From positions 4,030,001 through 4,094,000 of the forward strand of contig JADJQZ010000001.1 of NCBI GenBank assembly GCA_016712465.1: 64,000 nucleotides of DNA, read 5' to 3'. Source of the DNA: Candidatus Obscuribacter sp. GTDB lineage: Bacteria; Cyanobacteriota; Vampirovibrionia; Obscuribacterales; Obscuribacteraceae. Below, in pieces: positions 54,401 through 62,800 of this stretch (position 1 is its first letter; each line of letters opens with the position of its first letter). The translations under genes were made by a program, and so were the position numbers. A model generated the notes under the pieces. That model had not been told where the DNA came from and did not search any database. It worked only from the letters and a program-made list of their open reading frames with translations.

Positions 54401-57400
54401 ATCACCAATTTGAGCAAGGAGAGCCTGGAAGAAATCGCCAAGAAAGCCGGGGTGGAATTGGTGGAAGGCGCGGTCAAACCCCAGGGTTTCCTGACAGCCG
54501 GCTACGAAAAGATTCTCACGGAAGGCACCGAGAGCACCATGCGCAATCTGCTCGCCAACGGAGCCAAGAAAATTGAAGAGAAAGCCTTCGCCCCCCTGGC
54601 GGAAAAACTTGTGGATGCCAGTATCGAGGGACCGCTGAGGCAGGTAGCCGTGGCGGCAGTACAAAAAGAGCTGACCGAACAAGCCACCAGAGAATTCACC
54701 AAGCACACGGCCAACTGGCTCGTTTATCAGGCTACCTCCCAGGGTCTCAATGCCGGTGCCGGCGGCGGCGCCAACAGTCTGACCGGCGCCATGGAAGGAG
54801 CCATGAGCTGGGATTCCAGAAAGAGCGTGGGCGAAAACCTGGCCAATGTCGGCAAACACACGGTCAATTCCACCCTGGCAGGTGCAGGCGGCGCCCTGGT
54901 TTTCGGAGCGGTAGCCAAAACAGCGGAAGGCGGCATAGCGGCCTTCAAAGGCAAAGCTCAGCTGGACGGTAACATCAAGAGCGAGGAAGTGCCGGGGGTA
55001 GCCTCCAATGGCGAACCATCCGGCCCGGTGCCTGAGAGCAGGACAGCCGGTACGGGAGCGGACACTGGAACTGGGACAGGAAGAGATTCCCACTGGCGCC
55101 GCCCGGAAGAAAGCGGGATTCAGGAAGATTTCAGCCCGGCCATGGCGTCCATAGAAAAGCCCAGAAGTCCTGCCACTGCAGCTGGTGAGGAAAAACTCTG
55201 GGTGCCGGTACGGGACTGGGAGAAGCTTGGAACCGCTGATCGCTTGAAACTTCTAAACGCACTCGGGGATAACCGCAGCCCGCTTGCTTATGGCGAAGCA
55301 ACCAATAAATTCATCGATACCCTGGAAAGCGTCACCGGCAAATGGCAGCAGGACTTCTCCGAGATACCGGCCATAGTCAGCAAAGAGCGGGCCCGCTTTG
55401 ACCAAACCGGTCAGAAGATGAACGAGCTTCTAGACCGTTATGGCTTCCCCCGGCGCGGTGGAGAACTAGACACCGAGGCTTTTGCCAAACTGGTAAAAGA
55501 CCAGCCGCAAGACAAGTTAGCGTTTGAAAACTACCTGGAGGCAAGAAAGGCCTATTCGGAAGCAACCGCTCTGCAAAACCGTGCCCTGCGCGAAAGGGTA
55601 GATGACGTGCAATGGGTCATGGACGAATTCACCCAGGCTAACGGCTTACCGAAAGTGAGCGTAAAAGCCGGTCAGGGGCACTATATGAGCGGCGCTGCCG
55701 CCTCTTACCGCCCCGGCGAAATCACCCTGCACCCCGACCAACTGCTCGGCAGGAACAACACTCTAGACTTGATTGAAGCCGGCTACCACGAACTCACCCA
55801 CCACGAGCAGAACTTCACCATCGTTCGCGGCATGGCTGACGATTTGAACATCGGCAATTCCGCGAACATCAGTGAAGCTGAAGTGGCGCAGCTGCGCAAA
55901 ACTTTCAAGGAAAGAACCAATCAGGTAATATCCGAAGACGTTGCCAAAGAAATGCTTTCAGCCCGAGGGAAAATGGAACCTTTGCAGTTGACAGCAGCCG
56001 AGAAGGCCAGGGCCGGCGCCCTTGAGCAGGCCTTCGGCAAGAACGCGCCGGCCGGTGAGAAGCTCATCGAGCTGGGTAACGACTTCCGCACTATAAAGAG
56101 CCTGCTCAAACCCTTCCAGCTCGGACAGGACCCCAATGCCGCCTACAAGCTCTTGCAAAGACTGAACGAGGACGGAAGCGAAGCCCTCAATCAACGTCTT
56201 TTTGGTACGCCGACGCCACCAAATGCAGTGCAAGTCTTTGCCGACCGAGTGGAGGCTCATCTCAAATATGGCACCGACTCCTGGACAAAACAGGAAGCCA
56301 CGGCAGCCACCAAACTCTTGCAAGAAACCATGGAGAAGCGGTTGAAGGAAATCAACCTCAGTCGTCAGGAAGTCTACCGAGATTACATGCGCACCCATGA
56401 AGTGGACGCTTTCGTGAGCGGGCAAAGAGCGCGAGCAAGCGGCATCGATAGGGGCTACAAGCCGGTGGAGCCGCCAAAGCCTGTCAGGTCCGACCACGAA
56501 GCGGATGGGCTCTTGCTCGAAAACCTGGGCAGAAGCAGCTCTGATCAGGCCAATCTACATTTGGAGAGCCTGGGCAAGGACGTCAGCGGCGGCGGCAAAG
56601 TCACTAAACCGCGCCTCTCCTTTGAGGGCGGCAGCGGGCAGGCCGGCTCCTACGATCTTGCTTCCGATACCGTCACCTTCGACCATGCTTCCTTGACGGT
56701 CAAATACCCGGCTAACAAACTTAAGACCGAACTGCGGCGCCCGGAGGGCTTCAGGGAAGGGGAAGTGTTCACTATCCGCGGTCTCACCGAGGACATGCCC
56801 GGACCGGTGCGAGTAAAAGTCGTGACCGCCAACTCCGAAAGAGTCAGCCTCAAGTACGAAGGACCGCTGACCACTTCCAGGCAGGCACTGGGCAAGTATG
56901 ACCAGGGGCAGGCCGAGCAACTGGAAGAGTTCATAGTGGCAAACATCGAACCCAGGCTGAAGGACCCGAACTTCAGCGGCGCCGCCAGCGCTGACTACTA
57001 CGTTACAAAGGCCCTGATGAAAGGCGACAACCTCGCCTCGGCCGACGCCAGCGCCCTCAATTATGCCCTCAAAAATGTAGCCGACGAGCCACAATTTCGC
57101 CAGGCTCTTTTTAAGGAGCTAGCCGCCAGAGGTAAAGAGGGCACCCTGCCGGAGAAGACGGCTCAACTCTGGTTCAACGAGATCGGTGAGCGGCTGAAAG
57201 CCAGTCCCAAAGAACGAACCCAGGCCTATCAGAACTTCCTCGACAACACCCCGGCAGAGATCAGAAATAAAATCACAGCCAGGCCGGAAGCACAGGAGGC
57301 CCTGCGCAAGGCCGGCTTACTGGAAATGCCGGAAAGTACGTCGGTAGTGGAGAGCAGGCACTGGTCACAGGAGGAGTTGCCGCAGACCGTACGCCACCTG

Positions 57401-58867
57401 GAAGACACCAAAGCCGATATCATCAGCAAACCTGAATTTCGCCAGACTCATTCCATGGGAGAACGCAGCCAACTGGCTGTCTGGAATTTTCTCACCAGCG
57501 AGAAAGACGGTATCCTGCCCCGTCTCAAAAAGCAGAATAGAATTAGCCAGGACTGGCAAATTTACCCGAGCGAAGCCGGCTCGCCTCTAGATAGAGCCGG
57601 TGCTGATTACATCCTGGTCAACAAGAAAACCGGCGATATTCACTTCCTTGATGCTACAGCCAACTCTGATAAAAAGAACGTCTTTAGAATTCGAGAGGAC
57701 GGCGTCATCCATATCGACAACGAAATCTTCGATGTATCCGGGGCGCTGAAAGTAGACGATCTCGATGTGGATTTAGCGGCCCGGGCCAGAGACTTCAAAC
57801 CGGAATTAGAACAACAGATTCTGTCATTGGTACAGAATCCCTCTGCGCTCAGGCTCGGTGCCGATGGACCTCCCCTCCCGAGCCTAACCAGGGCGAGCGA
57901 TGCAGACGCCACCAGACAATTGAATGCTCTCATCGACTGGGCCGAACAGAAATCGAAACTGGCCGACATGGAAGCAGATAAGGCGCTCTATCACGATATG
58001 GCCGCCACCCTGGGACGGGCCCGCAATTATTCCAATATGAAGGCCACCGAACATGCCTCCCCCACCCTGAAAGAACAGTTGGACTCGGCAGCCCGAGGCG
58101 AGCTATTGCGCTATGCCGTAGCCAGAATCAAAAACGGCAGTTACGGAAAAAATGCTCCGACCGCCCCAGCTGCCGACGTGCAGTTGCATAAAGACGGCCG
58201 CATTGTGCTCAAGACCACCGAAGGGGCTTATTATCACGGCGGCGCTCTGACCGAGTCGGTGGAGGCGGCCCGCCGGCTCTTCCTGGACAGATCGGCCCTG
58301 GCTCGCTCTCTCAGCAACAAGCAAATTGAAGACCTGGGGGGCAACGCCAAAGCCCTGAAGACCCTGAGCGGCACCGAAAGGCAAGCCGCCATAGAGAGAG
58401 AGCTGAAGCAAAACGCCACCTTCAGAAGAAACGTGGAACAGGCTTCTCAAGTCATGATTAGCGATCGATCTATTATTTCCACGGGTCTGGCCCAGGGCTC
58501 CAGTGCCGCTGTCTTGAACGACAACATCATCGGACGCCTGCGCACCAGAAAAGACGGAGATTTATTGGGTCAACCAAGCACTCCGCTCAAGCCCAAGGCA
58601 GCGGAAACCACAGTGAGCGAGCCGCTGGACAAGACCATGCCTAAGGCCGCCCAGATTTTGAGAGAATGGCGCGAGCCGCCCGGCACGCCGGAGCAAGCCT
58701 CCGCCAATATCGCCGAGATACTGGATCTGGTGGCCGGAGAAAGCAAGGCCCTTCCTGCAGCGGAACAGGCCAGGCTGGTCAAACTGAGAGACGCCTATAA
58801 AGATCCCAATCATCCTGATCATGCCCGAGCAGTCAAGCAAGTGCACGACCTGATGCTGGCAGACTGA
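51467..58867 (+). CDS. Giant multidomain protein with annexin-like repeats, HExxH and nuclease-like domains
   Basis: 2,466 residues from GTG 51467; SD weak, no signal peptide. The N-terminus is charged with EKPxEKPxEKP repeats. At about 98-168 comes a segment like an annexin repeat: DKEKIIELLKSRSTEERKVI, EIYKKKYGVNLEQEM, followed by a Thr/Gly-rich loop and LGAL; related segments occur at about 170-250 and 730-800 (LVEILKGVPEDKLAGMKADY, TKYGTSFEADL). Residues about 880-1,180 hold Gly/Ala-rich hydrophobic stretches. A HExxH motif H1441-ELT-H1445 sits in ITLHPDQLLGRNN... and YHELTHHEQNF. Near 1,990-2,090 a segment with DRAGADYILVNKKTGDIHFL and DATANSDKKN looks like a restriction-endonuclease-type fold. 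The rest is alpha-helical. No overall family recognised. A polymorphic-toxin-like effector or surface protein is inferred, not shown. Confidence 0.75.
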   Translation: MATDVKHLPKDGGDDKSQPEAAVAAKVVQEFTPKDNHEQNQAAQKTRSDSSTAAVLPAVTIEDGKTKEKPQEKPAEKPSEKPLDRTALEKDAEALRQATGNDNYIARWADKEKIIELLKSRSTEERKVIDEIYKKKYGVNLEQEMSFMTGSDKTRFLGALNRKDGNQESLTADRINTALTERGEWTGRSNSIIEKDLRDSLRTASSAQVAVIAREFEEKTGKPLKEAIEENKHLKPETREALLTYLKGNDKREPGDFQKLSDLALKSGDLQFFKEVMKDGSPAERLQFLNADGDRRMKAQWSGSDLSHARDFAQAGKLSVETQVKENTGVLMDNTKGIELALSCMTESERSDYRIGRHLKETARGQESTLSESDQERLNKMSLTERNSVMEKHTSLRSSLEAAGNDTELARWESQINRRGGSIASELDKHRGTFWNDSAQEIGTSLENMSKKQWEEAKADPQGTRRELELMLESLNKTGEEKEKLLKVFDTKMKADSFEATADSGKVSVLDRMEEKWHFYRNDQGGMLESIAAMSAEDRQRYQKDREFKEELDRKVARYMSGDTREEAERLLKQVESNQKPEASIVTKLTAHAANFNTDENKAIRDIRDAFNQDPTLRERIVNPQNEADRKLAQTFEKAGREALGNDMYDDFVGDLLKKGAISSEKMTALSKGYFSDDEESTYEDIARSSKENRDRLLNDDAYRQEVLSHLNEDERKIALAAASQGEYRPEDKIRALCLGYGGGKDLVEILKGVPEDKLAGMKADYATKYGTSFEADLMDKLGGQDLAEARRILAKEKSMVEQVDLAKDEAYSTRSGFGAGFADAVSSTGKQADDVFDSMLQTAADANRAGKTTSPQEMKLMLEDFSKAIDNHRETKSAAADYTADAVIAGGAIASVIATGGTNLPILAAALAAGGAATKVGTKTALMGSDYDFRLSTVAKDATIGALTGATSVFGQAQLAAVFKVGQQAATSAATATITNLSKESLEEIAKKAGVELVEGAVKPQGFLTAGYEKILTEGTESTMRNLLANGAKKIEEKAFAPLAEKLVDASIEGPLRQVAVAAVQKELTEQATREFTKHTANWLVYQATSQGLNAGAGGGANSLTGAMEGAMSWDSRKSVGENLANVGKHTVNSTLAGAGGALVFGAVAKTAEGGIAAFKGKAQLDGNIKSEEVPGVASNGEPSGPVPESRTAGTGADTGTGTGRDSHWRRPEESGIQEDFSPAMASIEKPRSPATAAGEEKLWVPVRDWEKLGTADRLKLLNALGDNRSPLAYGEATNKFIDTLESVTGKWQQDFSEIPAIVSKERARFDQTGQKMNELLDRYGFPRRGGELDTEAFAKLVKDQPQDKLAFENYLEARKAYSEATALQNRALRERVDDVQWVMDEFTQANGLPKVSVKAGQGHYMSGAAASYRPGEITLHPDQLLGRNNTLDLIEAGYHELTHHEQNFTIVRGMADDLNIGNSANISEAEVAQLRKTFKERTNQVISEDVAKEMLSARGKMEPLQLTAAEKARAGALEQAFGKNAPAGEKLIELGNDFRTIKSLLKPFQLGQDPNAAYKLLQRLNEDGSEALNQRLFGTPTPPNAVQVFADRVEAHLKYGTDSWTKQEATAATKLLQETMEKRLKEINLSRQEVYRDYMRTHEVDAFVSGQRARASGIDRGYKPVEPPKPVRSDHEADGLLLENLGRSSSDQANLHLESLGKDVSGGGKVTKPRLSFEGGSGQAGSYDLASDTVTFDHASLTVKYPANKLKTELRRPEGFREGEVFTIRGLTEDMPGPVRVKVVTANSERVSLKYEGPLTTSRQALGKYDQGQAEQLEEFIVANIEPRLKDPNFSGAASADYYVTKALMKGDNLASADASALNYALKNVADEPQFRQALFKELAARGKEGTLPEKTAQLWFNEIGERLKASPKERTQAYQNFLDNTPAEIRNKITARPEAQEALRKAGLLEMPESTSVVESRHWSQEELPQTVRHLEDTKADIISKPEFRQTHSMGERSQLAVWNFLTSEKDGILPRLKKQNRISQDWQIYPSEAGSPLDRAGADYILVNKKTGDIHFLDATANSDKKNVFRIREDGVIHIDNEIFDVSGALKVDDLDVDLAARARDFKPELEQQILSLVQNPSALRLGADGPPLPSLTRASDADATRQLNALIDWAEQKSKLADMEADKALYHDMAATLGRARNYSNMKATEHASPTLKEQLDSAARGELLRYAVARIKNGSYGKNAPTAPAADVQLHKDGRIVLKTTEGAYYHGGALTESVEAARRLFLDRSALARSLSNKQIEDLGGNAKALKTLSGTERQAAIERELKQNATFRRNVEQASQVMISDRSIISTGLAQGSSAAVLNDNIIGRLRTRKDGDLLGQPSTPLKPKAAETTVSEPLDKTMPKAAQILREWREPPGTPEQASANIAEILDLVAGESKALPAAEQARLVKLRDAYKDPNHPDHARAVKQVHDLMLAD

Positions 58868-58964
58868 ACCGACATTGCAATAGCTTTGAAACAATGCCCC
58901 CTTAGATTAGAGGAGCCAGGCAGGTGAAACACCTGAAGGCATTTTCTTAACCGAGGGACCGCAC

Positions 58965-59183
58965 ATGAACCTTACCTCCTACAGTTTTCCGCCTCTTAAC
59001 CAGCAAGGCGCTTCAGACCGTGACAGCGGCGCCCTAATAAAAATGTCAGCCGACGCTTACAACACAACCAGGCCGCTCAATACCGATAGATTCGTCTCCA
59101 GTGAAGCGGAAGACATACTAAGAGGCTTCGCTCTAGACGTAAATTATGCAGACTCCACACAAGTAGTCTTTGCCGTACTTTAA
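58965..59183 (+). CDS. Small hypothetical protein between two giant genes
   Basis: 72 residues. GAGGG lies 7 nt before ATG 58965. Composition is polar (LTSYSFPPLNQQGASDRDSG, RPLNTDRFVSSEAEDILRG); no signal or membrane segment, and no family recognised. Its place right after the giant gene (98 bp) makes an immunity-type or accessory role conceivable. Confidence 0.5.
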   Translation: MNLTSYSFPPLNQQGASDRDSGALIKMSADAYNTTRPLNTDRFVSSEAEDILRGFALDVNYADSTQVVFAVL

Positions 59184-59189
59184 TACCCA

Positions 59190-59690
59190 TCAGTCGCCGT
59201 CTTGCACGAAGACTGGACTGGCACCGAGCGTACCCCAGGTCAGTACTCCCAGACTGCCGGGCCAGAGATTGGATAAGTCCAACCGATCGAGGACGGCAAG
59301 GCCGGAGTCACTGAGAAACTCGAGAGCATAAGCATCAAGCCGACAACTACAGGAGAGCGCCAATAGTTTAAAGGCACGGCTGTGTAACCAGTAAAGACAA
59401 TCCAGACTCAAACTGACACTCTTTTCTACATCTACACCGGTAGGCAATCTGAGAGCCAGGGCCAGAACCAATTCAGTGTTCAGGATCTCGGCACCGGTGA
59501 AAGAACCCTCCAGTTCCAGGGCCAACACAGAAAGAATGTCGGCGGCAGTCAATTCGAGATTAGCATCGGAGGTCTCCAGACAAGATTGAGGCGGAGGCAG
59601 AACAAGGCAGGGCAAAGAAAACTGGGGCTGCCGACAAGAGGGATAAAGGCTCTCTGAACCTGTGGAAACAGCAGTAAAGACATCAGCCAT
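59190..59690 (-). CDS. Hypothetical protein on the opposite strand between the giant genes
   Basis: 166 residues from ATG 59690 (GAGG 5 nt before), within a frame open to 59771. Leu/Ser-rich, with moderately hydrophobic stretches (ELVLALALRLPTGVDVEKS, LSLDCLYWLHSRAFKLLALS), and a C-terminal Gly-rich end (LWPGSLGVLTWGTLGASPVF). No gene competes on the other strand. I do not recognise it. It is less certain than its neighbours. Confidence 0.5.
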   Translation of the reverse strand: MADVFTAVSTGSESLYPSCRQPQFSLPCLVLPPPQSCLETSDANLELTAADILSVLALELEGSFTGAEILNTELVLALALRLPTGVDVEKSVSLSLDCLYWLHSRAFKLLALSCSCRLDAYALEFLSDSGLAVLDRLDLSNLWPGSLGVLTWGTLGASPVFVQDGD

Positions 59691-59812
59691 GGAAGCCTCG
59701 TAAGTCGCCCCGAAATCGCCCGTAAAAGTTTCATTCCCACTGCCCGGTGGAATTCTACAAATGGGTGGCAAACAAGCAGATTAAGGCAACACAATTGGGC
59801 TCAAGACTATAA

Positions 59813-62800
59813 ATGAAAAGCAGTCAGGACTCAGAGAAGAAAGAGCAGCCAAAGGAAAACGAGCAGGGCGAGCTCAAGCAGCAAGAAAAACCGCCCGCAC
59901 CAATTGACAGCTCGGCCCTGGAAGACAAAACAAGTCCAACAGGCAGCATGCCTGCCGACATAGAAGCAGAAAAGCTGGCAACGGCCAAGAAGCTGGAAGA
60001 ATCCAATAAAAAGGATGCTTCCCTCGGCACCGCCCCCATTGAAATCAAAGAGGGCGAAAGTGCAACCGCTACAGACAACAGGCCGCTGACGCCGCGCCGC
60101 CAGGATGTGGGCGACAGACTGGAGGAGGAAACCAGAAGCAAGCAAGCGCAAGAACTGTTTGCAGGTAAAGGCATCTTTTTCACCAGAAACCTCAGTGAAA
60201 GAGAACGACTAATAGCGGTACGCGACTCTTACGATCGAATTGCCCAGATTCTTCCCAAACAGCAAGCCGCGCCGGTAAAGAGCGAAGGTCGTGAATTGCT
60301 TGGATTGAATGCCAGCATGGAAATGGCGGAGAGCATCGGGAGATTGACCAGGAACGACAGCTCGGAAAGCCAGGCAGCCAAAAGAACCACGGAAGAAACC
60401 GCCACTGCCGCCCTCAAGGAAATCCAAAGACTGGCAAAAGTAGAGCCGCCGGGAGAGACGGCCGCCCTTCTAGTGAAACGGCTGGGAGGCGCGGAGGAAG
60501 TAGACAAAACCATCAAGATGCTGGGGGCCGCTGACGCGGTGACGCGCACCCAGGCAGTGCGCCGCATCATGGAAGCAACCAGAGACGGCGCCGATTGGAA
60601 CAGCGAGAACGCCTTTGCCGGTCGCGTGGAGAGCGCACGAAACCAGCATCTCATGGCAGAGCTAAAGACCGCCGCCACGCCCGCAGATCATGCCGCCATC
60701 GAGCGCAAACTCCAGGCCGAGGCCGAACAATGCCACAAGATTAGCCCCGCCGGGCAACTGCAATTAAAAAATATGGAATTCTTCAATCAAACCGCCATCA
60801 CCCTCAAAACAGGGCGGAATCTGCTTGATGAACTGACCACGGAGAGCATCGCCAACCCCCATGCCCGGGCAGCCCTGGCCATACTCAGTCTGGGTGACCC
60901 GAACGGCAAAAATGCCGCCACCATAAAAGCAGCACTGGATGCCCATGAGAAGGAGTTCGGTCTGAGATTACCCCTCGACCGGGCCGAGCCCGGCGCCAGT
61001 ACCGGCAAGCCGCTCTGGCAAAGATTAAGTGAAGAAGAAAGGCAAGCACTGGCGATCATCGGTAAGAGCATGCTCCTGGAAGGAGCGGGCCAAGAGCCCA
61101 TCCAGAGCCGGGCAGCAAACCTGGTCTTAGCGGCTCACCATGAAATTTCCGCAGGTAGCGAGAAGGAGAAGCTGGCTGAGGCTCTCAAAGCCAGCGCCAC
61201 CACCCCGCCCATGGAATTGCATCTCATCCCCGGCCAGACCGCCACTCGTTTTGATGGAAAAGCCGCTGCCCTGGAGGCCCTGGCCGGAAATCAGGCTCTC
61301 AGAAAGGAAATAGAAGCTCTGGAGCAACCACAGCCTGAAGCGCAAAAGGAGCAAGACCAAAAGCTCAACGCCAACACCATCGAACAACTTGTCAAAGAAC
61401 AGGGGCGTGAGGTAGAAAGCGCCGCCGGGAAAGAGCGCGGCGAGAGACCGGAACATATCCAAAGAGTGGAAAGTTCGGAAGGAGCGGACTACGCCTTGCG
61501 CGTCGTCAACGCTAACGGTGAGATAAGCGAATACCACTTCAACCGCGCCGACAAAGGAAGCAAACAAGAATCTGAGAAAGACACTCTTGTAGCAGTGAAG
61601 AGCGGCGGCACCATGACCTCCTCTCTCTTGCCGGTAATTGATTTCAAGACCCATCTCAGGAAACCGCCCCATGCCACCGACGCCTGGACGGTCATACAGG
61701 CAGAAGGGCACAAGAGCGGCGAAATGCTCTGTGAAAAACACAGCCTGGACAGAAACACCGGCACCGAAACCGTTGAAGGAAAAAACGGAGCCAAAATAGT
61801 CAAAAGACCAGACGGTGTAACCCTGGTAACCAGGGACGGTATAACTTCCACCACCCTCAAACTGGAAAGCGGCGTCACCATAGAAGGAGACCAGGGCGGC
61901 GCCTTTAGAGCCATGCAATTTCAAGACGGGAGTCGAATAGAGAGTCTTCCGGGTGGGCGCTTCCGGCAGCTAAAACCAGACTCCGAGGGCAAGCTGAAAG
62001 AAGAAAGCATCTTCTCCGGTCACTTGCAACTAACAAAACCGGGCCGACAGCTTCAGATAGTAGAAGAGCGTCAGGACGGGGCTCGTCTTTTCAGACAAGA
62101 CGGAGCCGTCATGACTTTCAGCAAGAACGGCTCGGAGTTGGAAATACAGCGCGGCGGCGTCCAGAGGCAAGGGCTCAAGATAGGAGCCTTTGATGAACAA
62201 GGCAAACCTACAAAAATCTATTCGGAGAAAGGCGACGGCTCCTACAGCAGCACCGAAGACGGTATTACATGGAAAGGTTATGACGCAAACGGCAAGCTCA
62301 TACCAGGCAGTGAGAAAAAAGAGGTAGTAGTACTTGATCTGGCCGCCGGCGTAATCGGACACCTTTCAGAGGACCGCAGCAAGGTCGTGGAAGAACGCTT
62401 TGACGGCTCCCTCAAAGAATACGAAGCAGTAGGGAAAGAGGGACTGGTGGTAACCCGAGAAGTGAGCGCGGGCGGCACCACGGTGCAACACTCTTATAAA
62501 GACGGCAGACTTTCGGAAACGAAGGAAAGCACCGGCAGCGGTGCCATGCGTACCTGGCAAAATCTCAGCCTGAAAGGTCAGGACGGACAGAGGTTGGACT
62601 ATCCAGTACTTACAGCTCGACGCAGTGCCGCAGAGCATGGCGGCAAGGAAATGACCTTTACTTATGAGACTGACACCAAACCAGGTGCCATACCTAAAAT
62701 TACAAGCTACACAGATGAGCAGGGGAAATGGTCGGCAAAGAATGGAGCACCGGAGACGGGCATTTACATAAACGAAAGGACCGGAGATCACCGGGTCGAG

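Noticed and set aside
53474..55093. 539-codon minus-strand frame within the giant gene
   Set aside because: Its composition (Gly/Phe/Cys-rich) is that of an antisense shadow, with no RBS or repeat logic, while the plus frame is continuous for 7.4 kb.
58921..58935. CAGGTG-CACCTG hairpin after the giant gene
   Set aside because: Six-bp stem with a 3-nt loop and no clear T-run; too weak to call a terminator.
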